Of a stretch of 14,488 nt of DNA, positions 6,765 through 12,992 are shown piece after piece. The DNA comes from Pseudomonadota bacterium (GTDB lineage Bacteria > Pseudomonadota > Alphaproteobacteria > Rhodobacterales > Rhodobacteraceae): contig JACZTQ010000049.1 of the NCBI GenBank assembly GCA_022573605.1, positions 1 to 14,488 on the forward strand, read 5' to 3'. How positions within the stretch are numbered: the stretch's first letter is position 1; every line of letters starts with the position of its first letter. The notes under the pieces are model-generated. The model made no database searches. It was given only the letters and a program-made list of their open reading frames with translations, and was not told where the DNA came from. The position numbers and the translations under genes were made by a program.

Positions 6765-7961
6765 GTGAGCGACAAACCCAAGGGCCCGCTTGACGGCATG
6801 ACGGTGATCGAACTGGCCCATGTCATGGCCGGGCCGGTCTGCGGGCTGATGCTGGCCGACATGGGGGCCGAGGTCATCAAGGTCGAGAAACCCGCCGGCG
6901 ACGATACCCGCCGGGCGGTGCCGCCCGAGATCGGCGGCGAGAGCGCCCCCTTCATGATGGTCAACCGCAACAAGCGCGGCATCGTGCTGAACCTGAAGGA
7001 TCCGCGCGGCGTGGCGATCCTGAAGCGGATGCTGGCGAGCGCCGACGTGGTGCTGGAGAATTACCGCAAGGGCACCATGGAGCGGCTGGGGCTGGGCTAC
7101 GAGGAACTGCGGCGCGCCAATCCCGGCCTGATCCATGCCGGGATTTCCGGCTTCGGGCGCACCGGACCCTACGCCGAGCGGGGCGGCTTCGACCTGATCG
7201 CCCAGGGCATGTCGGGGCTGATGGCGATCACCGGCGAGGGGCCGGGGCGGGCGCCGGTCAAGGTCGGCGCGCCGGTCTCGGATATCACCGCCGGCATCCT
7301 GACGGCGATGGGGGTGGCCGCCGCCTACGCCCACCGGCTCCAGACCGGCGAGGGCCAGCGGGTCGATACCTCGCTGTTCGAGGCGGCGATCACCCTGACC
7401 TACTGGCAGTCGGCGATTGCCCTGGCGACCGGCGTGTCGCCCGGACCGATGGGCTCGGCCCATCCGCTGAACGCGCCCTATCAGGCCTTCCGCACCGCCG
7501 ATGGCTGGATCAATATCGGCGCCGCCAACCAGACCAACTGGGAGCGTCTGGTGCAGCTCATCGGCGCCCCGGAGCTGAACGACGACCCGCGGTTCGCGGC
7601 GAACACCGGGCGGATGGCCAATCTGGCGGCGCTGACCGAGACGCTGACCGCGATCTTCCGGCGCAAGAGCACCGGCGAGTGGCTCGAGCTGCTGGAGGAC
7701 GGCGGTTTTCCGGCCGGACCAGTGCTGTCGATCGCCGAGATGCACGCCGACCCGCAGACCCGCGCCCGCGAGATGGTGGTGGCGACCGATCATCCGGTGG
7801 CGGGGCGGGTCGAGACCCTGGGCCTGCCGGTGAAGTCCGGCCGCACCCCCGGGGGGGGCCGCGGCCCGGCCCCGACGCAGGGTCAGCATACCGGGGAGGT
7901 GCTGGGAGAATACGGCTACGGTGAGGCCGAGGGGGTCATCGCCGCCGGCGTGGCGGGCTGA
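6765..7961 (+). CDS. Class III (CaiB/BaiF family) CoA-transferase
   Basis: This 398-residue protein matches class III CoA-transferases throughout. The N-terminal motif is LDGMTVIELAHVMAGP (9-24), followed by DMGAEVIKVEKPAGDD (32-47), NRNKRGIVLNLKDPRG (67-82) and the catalytic aspartate Asp173 in GAPVSDITAG. These enzymes move CoA from one acyl-CoA to a free carboxylate through an acyl-aspartyl intermediate. The GTG start at 6765 begins 1 base after the crotonase stop. The ribosome-binding site GAAGGGG lies inside the end of the preceding gene, implying coupling. An eight-G run (7851-7858) after five Cs lies near the 3' end, but the frame continues normally to a typical HTGEVLGEYGY C-terminus. 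The acceptor acid is unknown; succinyl-CoA or acetyl-CoA is the usual donor in the family. Confidence 0.94.
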   Translation: MSDKPKGPLDGMTVIELAHVMAGPVCGLMLADMGAEVIKVEKPAGDDTRRAVPPEIGGESAPFMMVNRNKRGIVLNLKDPRGVAILKRMLASADVVLENYRKGTMERLGLGYEELRRANPGLIHAGISGFGRTGPYAERGGFDLIAQGMSGLMAITGEGPGRAPVKVGAPVSDITAGILTAMGVAAAYAHRLQTGEGQRVDTSLFEAAITLTYWQSAIALATGVSPGPMGSAHPLNAPYQAFRTADGWINIGAANQTNWERLVQLIGAPELNDDPRFAANTGRMANLAALTETLTAIFRRKSTGEWLELLEDGGFPAGPVLSIAEMHADPQTRAREMVVATDHPVAGRVETLGLPVKSGRTPGGGRGPAPTQGQHTGEVLGEYGYGEAEGVIAAGVAG

Positions 7962-8022
7962 GGCGGGATTTTACCCGGCGCTCCGCTATCGCCGGCAACG
8001 GCGCCCAGATGTGGGCGGGGAG

Positions 8023-8066
8023 TCAACATGTTGATAACATTATATTTTTGAAAATTTTAACTTTTT
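8023..8066. other. AT-rich island with 12-bp palindrome between convergent genes
   Basis: In the 192-base gap between the CoA-transferase and phosphatase stops, a short block is dominated by A and T although its surroundings are very GC-rich. It starts with the perfect palindrome TCAACATGTTGA (8023-8034) and continues with A and T runs including AAAATTTT (8051-8058). It could promote termination from both sides or bind a nucleoid protein. The core AACATGTT recurs in the AT island near 12790. The rest of the gap shows only GC-rich sequence, including the palindrome CGGCGCGCCG (8141-8150). Confidence 0.5.
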
Positions 8067-8153
8067 GGGAGGGCGGGCAAAGGGGGTGAGGGTCGGGCTT
8101 GCACGCACTGTTGGGATGCACCACCGTCAAGGGTGCGGCGCGGCGCGCCGGTC

Positions 8154-8735
8154 TCAAACCGTCAGGGCGCCGCGCCATTCGCTGTCGCCGACGATCCGGT
8201 GACGCCAGACATCGCGCTCCGGGACGATATGAAGGGGCAGGGCGTTCGGCATCCGCGCCAGGTCGGGATCGACCGAGACGTAGCGCCGGGCGCTGATCCA
8301 CAACCCGCCATGGGCCACGATCAGGGTGTTCGGCCCCAGCGCCACGGCGCGCCGCATCGCGGCCCAGGTGCGGGCGCAGAAATCGTCGAAACGCTCGCCG
8401 TTCGGAGGCACGTAGCGGCCCCGGAAGTAGTCCTGCAACCAGGGGCCGTGCGGGTCGCCCTGGTGGTCGCCGAGATGGCACTCCATCAGGCCGGGATCGA
8501 GGCTGATCTCCAGCCCCAGCACACCAGCGGCGGCGCGCGCGGTGTCGTGGGCCCGGCTGAGCGGGCTGGCGACGATGCGCGCCACCGGCTGGCCGCGCAG
8601 CGCCTCGGCCGCCCGCGCCGCCTGGGCCCGCCCGAGATCGTTCAGGTTGGCGTCGAGCTGGCCCTGGGTGCGCCCTTCCCGGTTCCAGTGCGTCTCGCCG
8701 TGACGCAGGAAATAGAACGGGTGGGCGAAGGCCAT
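8154..8735 (-). CDS. Histidine phosphatase (phosphoglycerate mutase-like) family protein
   Basis: This 193-residue protein belongs to branch 1 of the histidine phosphatase superfamily. FLRHGETHWN (9-18) holds the phospho-accepting His12 with Arg11. Arg61 in SPLSRAHDTA, Glu85 in LMECHLGDHQG and His142 in VAHGG complete the phosphate pocket. The ATG at 8735 follows GGAGAGAG; upstream in-frame residues lack a ribosome-binding site. Such proteins hydrolyse small phosphate esters, and some act as GpmB-like, CobC-like or sugar-phosphate phosphatases; the substrate cannot be inferred. It is a single gene, convergent to the CoA-transferase operon and divergent from the PrpF-like gene with a 249-base gap, so a shared pathway with its neighbours is not demonstrated. 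Confidence 0.92.
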   Translation of the reverse strand: MAFAHPFYFLRHGETHWNREGRTQGQLDANLNDLGRAQAARAAEALRGQPVARIVASPLSRAHDTARAAAGVLGLEISLDPGLMECHLGDHQGDPHGPWLQDYFRGRYVPPNGERFDDFCARTWAAMRRAVALGPNTLIVAHGGLWISARRYVSVDPDLARMPNALPLHIVPERDVWRHRIVGDSEWRGALTV

Positions 8736-8882
8736 GCGTGATCTCTCTCCTGTTGCGGCTGCGTTGGTGTGGCGGAGGCCGGGCCGCATCCCGAGTCGCG
8801 GCGCAGGATCGCATGGCGGCCGGCGAAACGGAACGGGGTATCGAGCCAGCCCCGGTGGCCGGTAAAAAACGCGTTACTATGT

Positions 8883-8911
8883 GTTTCTAATGCTGCCCAT
8901 GAGTTTCTAAT
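8883..8911. promoter_or_regulatory. Paired 9-bp direct repeats upstream of the PrpF-like gene
   Basis: GTTTCTAAT occurs at 8883-8891 and again at 8903-8911, exactly 20 bases apart, about two helical turns. The block is AT-rich within the 249-base divergent gap, and TAATAT (8908-8913) resembles a -10 element. The arrangement would suit a regulator dimer binding one DNA face. No regulator gene is adjacent and no clear -35 element was found. Confidence 0.4.
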
Positions 8912-8938
8912 ATCGTGTATGGTGGATTTATCGGGTGC

Positions 8939-8960
8939 CGATTCCCTTTTCCGGGAATCG
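8939..8960. promoter_or_regulatory. 8-bp inverted repeat upstream of the PrpF-like gene
   Basis: CGATTCCC and GGGAATCG are perfect arms around the 6-base loop TTTTCC, ending 24 bases before the PrpF-like ATG. It can be an operator or, in RNA, a leader hairpin just ahead of the ribosome-binding site GGGGGA. It is the strongest inverted repeat in this divergent gap. Confidence 0.45.
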
Positions 8961-8984
8961 ATGGATTTGTAGCGGGGGATTGAG

Positions 8985-10151
8985 ATGGAGCAGTTATCCT
9001 GCCAGGCCGTTTTCATGCGCGGCGGCACCTCGAAGGGCTTGTTCTTTCGGGCCGAAGACCTGCCGTCCGACCCAGCCGCGCGCGAACGCTTCCTGCTCTG
9101 CGCCATCGGCAGCCCGGACCCGAACGGGCGTCAGCTCGACGGCATGGGCGGCGGGGTCTCGTCGCTGTCGAAGGTGATGATCGTCTCGCGCTCCGGGCGC
9201 GAGGGCGTGGATGTGGACTACGATTTCGGCCAGATCGCGATTGGCGATCCGGTGATCGACCGCCAGGCGAATTGCGGCAATCTCTCCTCCGCGGTCGGGG
9301 TTTTTGCGGTCGAGGCCGGGCTGGTGACGCCGCCGGACGGCGAGGCCGTCTTGCGGATGTTCAACGTCAACACGGGCAAACGGGTCGATTGCGTGCTGCA
9401 AATCGCCGGCGGCCACGCCAGGGTGCAGGGCGATTGCGCGATCGCCGGGGTCGCCGGGACCGGCGCGCCGATCCGCCTGGATTTTCTGGATCCGGGGGGT
9501 GCTGGAACCGGCGCGTTGCTGCCGACCGGGGCGCCGGTCGATCTGCTGGAGCTGTCCGACGGCACCTCGGTAGCCGCTTCCATCGTCGATGCGACCAACC
9601 TCTGTGTGTTCGTCCGGGCGGCGGACATGGGGTTGGCCGGGACCGAGCTGCCGAGCGAATTTCGCGGCAAACTGGCGGTGATATCGCGCCTCGAGGCGAT
9701 CCGGGGAGCGGCGGCGGTCAAGGCCGGTGTCGCCGCCAGCGTGAAGGAGGCGACCCGGAGCTCGCCCGCCAGTCCCAAAGTCGCGATGGTCGCCGCCGCC
9801 GCCGACGCACCGACCCTGTCCGGTGAAGGGCTGCGCGCGGATGAGTGCGATATCCAGGTACGGATGATCGCGATGGGCGCGCCGCATCTGGCGATCCCGC
9901 TGACCGGCGCGCTGTGCGCCGGGGTGGCGGCGCAGATCGCCGGAACGCTGGTTCGGGAATGCGCCCGCCCGGTGGCAGCGGGCGAGACCTTCCGGATCGG
10001 CCACGGCTCCGGCGTGTTGCCGGTCGAGGCGGTTGTCCGCCGGCGGCGCGACGGCTGGTGCGCCGAGCGCGCCAGCGTCTACCGTACGGCGCGGGTGCTG
10101 ATGGAGGGCCGGGTGTTCGCGATTGCCGGGGCGCTGGAGGCGGCGGAATAA
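8985..10151 (+). CDS. PrpF/LigU-like (4-oxalomesaconate tautomerase/methylitaconate isomerase) family protein
   Basis: The 388-residue protein shows PrpF-family features. These are an N-terminal FMRGGTSKGLFF (10-21), LDGMGGGVSSLSK (51-63) with Lys63, and ANCGN (95-99) with Cys97. A second half with the same fold carries RMIAMGAPHLAIPLTGA. The family has a diaminopimelate-epimerase-like double domain and moves double bonds or protons in unsaturated di- and tricarboxylates. Known members include the AcnD partner PrpF in the methylcitrate cycle, GalD and LigU on 4-oxalomesaconate, and methylitaconate isomerase. No acnD, prpC or aromatic-ring dioxygenase gene is nearby, so none of these roles is favoured. 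The ATG follows GGGGGA. It is 135 bases ahead of the hydrolase gene, with no obvious terminator in between; that gap holds GC-rich sequence including CGGCGCGCCG (10243-10252). Confidence 0.9.
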   Translation: MEQLSCQAVFMRGGTSKGLFFRAEDLPSDPAARERFLLCAIGSPDPNGRQLDGMGGGVSSLSKVMIVSRSGREGVDVDYDFGQIAIGDPVIDRQANCGNLSSAVGVFAVEAGLVTPPDGEAVLRMFNVNTGKRVDCVLQIAGGHARVQGDCAIAGVAGTGAPIRLDFLDPGGAGTGALLPTGAPVDLLELSDGTSVAASIVDATNLCVFVRAADMGLAGTELPSEFRGKLAVISRLEAIRGAAAVKAGVAASVKEATRSSPASPKVAMVAAAADAPTLSGEGLRADECDIQVRMIAMGAPHLAIPLTGALCAGVAAQIAGTLVRECARPVAAGETFRIGHGSGVLPVEAVVRRRRDGWCAERASVYRTARVLMEGRVFAIAGALEAAE

Positions 10152-10286
10152 GCTATCGGGCGCGGGCCGTCCGGTCTCGGCCATTGCGCCGCGCCGGCGA
10201 GATGGGATATCGCATTCCAGTCACGGTGTGCGGCGCAGCGCGCGGCGCGCCGGATTTGAACAACCGAGCAAATGGTAGCCCAGCCA

Positions 10287-11090
10287 ATGACCAGCACCCC
10301 GCAATACGAAATCCACGCGATCAAATATGCCGAGGCCGAGCGCCGGACGCGCGACTGCTTCCTGATGCCAGATCCCCATGACGGGCCGATGCCGATGGAC
10401 TATTTTGTCTGGCTGATCCGGGGGGACGGGCGCACCGTGCTGCTCGATACCGGCTTTGGCGCCGCCCGCGCCAAGGCGCGCAAGCGCAAGTTCCTGCGCT
10501 GCCCGAGCAAGGGGCTGGCGGTGCTGGGGGTGAAGCCGGATGCTGTCGAGACGGTGATCCTCAGCCATCTGCACTACGATCATGCGGGCAATCTGGACTT
10601 GTTCCCGAACGCCGAGTTCGTCGTCCAGGACGAGGAGATGCGCTTCGCCACCGGGCGCCATATGCGCTACAAGGCGGCGCGCCAGGGGTTCGAGGCCGAC
10701 GACGTGGCGCGTCTTCTCCAGGCCAATTACGCCGGGCGGGTGCGGTTCATCGACGGCGACGCCGAGTTGTTCCCCGGCATCGGGCTGCATCTGGTCGGCG
10801 GCCACAGCCGGGGGCTCCAGGCGGTCTCGGTCAACACCAGGCGCGGGCTGGTGGTGCTGGCCTCCGACGCGGCGCATTACTATGCCAACATCACCCGCGG
10901 AAACCCCTTCCCCATCGTCGCCGACGTGCCGCGGAACTGCGAGAGCCACGAGCGGCTCTACCGGCTGGCGGGCGGGCTGCACCGGCTGATCCCGGGGCAC
11001 GACCCCAAGGTGATGGAGCTCTACCCGGCCCATGCCAAGGACCCGATGATCGTCGATCTGGCGGCGGACCCGCTGGACAAGGTCGGGTGA
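10287..11090 (+). CDS. Metallo-beta-lactamase-fold hydrolase, AHL-lactonase-like family
   Basis: The 267-residue protein has the binuclear-metal signature HLHYDHAGN (94-102). It also has His173 in GGHSRG, Asp194 in ASDAAHYY and His238 in IPGHDP. This residue set is typical of the AttM/AiiA-like branch, which opens lactone rings, although many relatives act on other esters. Two ATGs are possible, at 10287 (used here, GGTAG 8 bases upstream) and 10272 (adding five residues); neither has a strong ribosome-binding site. It overlaps the acyl-CoA ligase by 4 bases and lies behind a carboxylate isomerase, so hydrolysis of a lactone or ester in a degradative route seems likelier than quorum quenching. 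No luxI or luxR gene is present. Confidence 0.88.
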   Translation: MTSTPQYEIHAIKYAEAERRTRDCFLMPDPHDGPMPMDYFVWLIRGDGRTVLLDTGFGAARAKARKRKFLRCPSKGLAVLGVKPDAVETVILSHLHYDHAGNLDLFPNAEFVVQDEEMRFATGRHMRYKAARQGFEADDVARLLQANYAGRVRFIDGDAELFPGIGLHLVGGHSRGLQAVSVNTRRGLVVLASDAAHYYANITRGNPFPIVADVPRNCESHERLYRLAGGLHRLIPGHDPKVMELYPAHAKDPMIVDLAADPLDKVG

Positions 11091-12613
11091 ACCTGTCGCT
11101 CGGCCTCGCCCAGGTCGCGCGGCGCTCCCCGGACAACCCGGCGATCCTGTGGCATAGCGGCGCGCTGAGTTATGGCGGGTTCGAGGACCAGGTGGCGCGG
11201 ATCGCCGGGGCGCTGCGCGACCGGCATGGCTTGAAGCCCGGCGCCCGGATCGGCATGGCGATGGAGAACGCGGCCGCGTTCCTGCCGGTACTCTACGGCA
11301 TCTGGCGGGCCGGGATGGCGGCGATCCCGATCAACGCCAAGCTGCACCCGCGCGAGATCGGCTGGATTCTGGAAAACGCGGGCGCGCCGATGTGCATCGC
11401 GACGCCGGGTCCGGCGGATGCGTTGGGGGGCATCTCGGGGGTTCCGGCAATCATCGCCACCGGCAGCGCCGACTATGCGGCCTTGCTGGCGGGCGAGCCG
11501 GTGACGCGGGTTACCGGCGGGCCGGCCGAGCCGGCCTGGATCTTCTACACCTCCGGCACCACCGGGCGGCCCAAGGGCGCGGTGCTGACCCACCGCAACC
11601 TGACCGCCATGGCGCTGGCCTATGTCGCCGATGTCGACCGGATCGGACCCGAGGACGTGCGCATGCACGCCGCCCCGATGTCGCACGGCTCCGGCATCTT
11701 CGCGCTGCCCTTCGTGATGATGGGGGCGCGGAACCTGGTGCTGGGCGGGTCGTTCGAGCCCGAGCGGGTGTTCGCGGTGCTGGGGGATCACGCCAAGGTG
11801 TCGTTCTTCGGCGCGCCGACCATGGTCGCGCGGCTGGTCAACCACCCGCTGGCCGGGTCGGCGGATTTGAGCGGGCTGAAGACGCTCTGCTATGGCGGCG
11901 CGCCGATGTATCTGGCGGACCTGAAGCGGGCGCTGGAGCTGTTCGGGCCGCGGCTCTATCAGCTCTACGGCCAGGGCGAGGCGCCGATGACCATCACCCA
12001 TGTCACCAAGGCGATGCACGGCGACACGGCGCATCCGCGCTACGATGACATCCTCTCCAGCGCCGGATTTCCCCGCACGGCGACCGAGGTGGCGATCGTC
12101 GATGACGACTGGAACGACTTGCCCGCCGGGGAGGCCGGTGAAATCGTGCTGCGGAACGATTGCGTGATGGCGGGGTATCTGGACGATCCGGCGGCGAATG
12201 CGGCCGCGCTGCGGGACGGCTGGCTGCGCACCGGCGATGTCGGCGTGATCGACCCGCTGGGGTTCGTGACCCTGAAGGACCGCTCCAAGGACCTGATCAT
12301 CTCGGGCGGCGTGAATGTCTACCCGCGCGAGGTCGAGGAGGTGCTGCTGCGCGCCGATTGGGTGCGCGAGACCGCCGTGGTCGGCCGGCCCCAGGCGGAT
12401 TTCGGCGAGGAGGTGGTGGCCTTCGTCGTGGCCCACCCCGGTGGCGCGCCGGACGAGGCGGCGCTCGACCGGCTTTGCCTCGACCATCTGGCCCGGTTCA
12501 AGCGGCCGCGGGTCTATCGTTTTGTCGCGGAATTGCCGAAGAACAACTACGGCAAGGTGCTGAAGACGGTGCTGCGCGAGATCCTGGCGCGGGAGGGCGA
12601 GGCCGGGCGGTGA
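11087..12613 (+). CDS. Class I adenylate-forming acyl-CoA ligase (AMP-binding protein)
   Basis: The 508-residue enzyme contains all the landmarks of acyl-CoA synthetases. The P-loop is YTSGTTGRPKGAVLTHRN (154-171), the adenine motif is YGQGEAPMT (294-302), and WLRTGDVGVID (379-389) is followed by the hinge KDRSKDLIISGGVNVYPREV (397-416). Lys490 in PKNNYGK is the adenylation lysine. It activates a carboxylate as acyl-AMP and then forms the CoA thioester in the cytoplasm. The GTG start overlaps the hydrolase stop as GTGA, indicating tight translational coupling. It is about 50 residues shorter than typical long-chain fatty acid ligases, which favours a small or medium acid; the substrate is unknown. 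It ends a rightward transcription unit that probably begins at the PrpF-like gene. Confidence 0.94.
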   Translation: MNLSLGLAQVARRSPDNPAILWHSGALSYGGFEDQVARIAGALRDRHGLKPGARIGMAMENAAAFLPVLYGIWRAGMAAIPINAKLHPREIGWILENAGAPMCIATPGPADALGGISGVPAIIATGSADYAALLAGEPVTRVTGGPAEPAWIFYTSGTTGRPKGAVLTHRNLTAMALAYVADVDRIGPEDVRMHAAPMSHGSGIFALPFVMMGARNLVLGGSFEPERVFAVLGDHAKVSFFGAPTMVARLVNHPLAGSADLSGLKTLCYGGAPMYLADLKRALELFGPRLYQLYGQGEAPMTITHVTKAMHGDTAHPRYDDILSSAGFPRTATEVAIVDDDWNDLPAGEAGEIVLRNDCVMAGYLDDPAANAAALRDGWLRTGDVGVIDPLGFVTLKDRSKDLIISGGVNVYPREVEEVLLRADWVRETAVVGRPQADFGEEVVAFVVAHPGGAPDEAALDRLCLDHLARFKRPRVYRFVAELPKNNYGKVLKTVLREILAREGEAGR

Positions 12614-12626
12614 GGCCGGAGCGAAG

Positions 12627-12648
12627 GCCCCGGCTCGGGGGCCGGGGC
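12627..12648 (+). terminator. GC-rich hairpin after the acyl-CoA ligase
   Basis: GCCCCGGC and GCCGGGGC form an 8-bp perfect stem with the 6-base loop TCGGGG, 13 bases past the ligase stop. The position and stability suit transcription termination, but no T-tract follows. A second, smaller hairpin (CCGGGC/GCCCGG, 12685-12699) lies downstream. Confidence 0.5.
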
Positions 12649-12730
12649 ACGCCTTGCGCCGTCATGCAAAAGCTGGTCGAGGTTCCGGGCCGAGCCCGGG
12701 ACATTGAGCGAGCGCGTTTCTCCAGGGCGC

Positions 12731-12748
12731 GATTTCACGCGTGAAATC
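12731..12748. repeat. 18-bp perfect palindrome
   Basis: GATTTCACGCGTGAAATC is its own reverse complement over all 18 bases. It marks the border between GC-rich sequence and an AT-rich island in the 379-base gap (12614-12992) between the convergent ligase and oxidoreductase genes. A palindrome with no spacer at the centre suits a dimeric protein binding site better than a terminator, and it is followed by mixed AT sequence rather than a T-tract. The gap contains no convincing open reading frame. Confidence 0.85.
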
Positions 12749-12810
12749 ATACTTAACATATTGAAATATAATAGTAATCGATTCAAACATGTTTTATGGT
12801 TAAGAAAACG
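12749..12810. other. AT-rich island with TATAAT and small palindromes
   Basis: This roughly 60-base block is far richer in A and T than its surroundings. It includes a perfect TATAAT (12767-12772), TTAACA (12753-12758), and the palindromes AATCGATT (12776-12783) and AAACATGTTT (12785-12794). The TATAAT has no -35 partner at normal spacing on either strand, so a promoter is not established. Possible roles are a promoter for a small RNA, a nucleoid-protein site, or a remnant of acquired DNA. It shares the core AACATGTT with the island at 8023-8066. Confidence 0.45.
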
Positions 12811-12907
12811 TGAACCGGATTGGCCGCAAAATGCTTGATACCGGCGGCCCTGTTAGATGACTCACGGCGCGCAGCACCCGGCGGCGGCGCCGCAGCCTCT
12901 CCCCCGA

Positions 12908-12930
12908 CCCCTCTCCCAGGGGGAGAGGGG
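12908..12930 (-). terminator. CCTCTCCC-type hairpin after the oxidoreductase gene
   Basis: CCCCTCTCCC and GGGAGAGGGG form a 10-bp perfect stem with a 3-base loop. It lies about 60 bases past the stop of the leftward oxidoreductase and is the strongest hairpin in the gap. A further half-copy of CCTCTCCC lies at 12897-12904. Hairpins of this sequence class recur between genes in many GC-rich proteobacteria, where they appear to be dispersed repeats that can terminate transcription. Its identity as a multicopy element here is inferred. Confidence 0.55.
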
Positions 12931-12992
12931 GGCGCAAACGGCGGGGGCGGGGGCGGTTGTCCATGATCGGTTTCGGTCGAGAGGTGGTGGTA

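Noticed and set aside
8141..8150. CGGCGCGCCG palindrome, also at 10243-10252, as a repeat family
   Set aside because: The decamer is made only of G and C and is expected often by chance in such GC-rich DNA. The flanks of the two copies do not align well.
10226..10275. tRNA-like T-arm on the minus strand (GGTTGTTCAAATCC)
   Set aside because: The bases flanking the TTCAAAT loop do not pair as a 5-bp stem, and no anticodon or acceptor stem can be formed.
10287..11090. Quorum-quenching AHL lactonase
   Set aside because: The family resemblance is real, but the operon context (isomerase and CoA ligase) and absence of lux-type genes favour a catabolic role. The specific quorum-quenching label is not supported.
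11021..12487. 488-codon minus-strand frame opposite the ligase gene
   Set aside because: It is antisense to a gene with all adenylate-forming motifs, has low-complexity composition and shows no domain.
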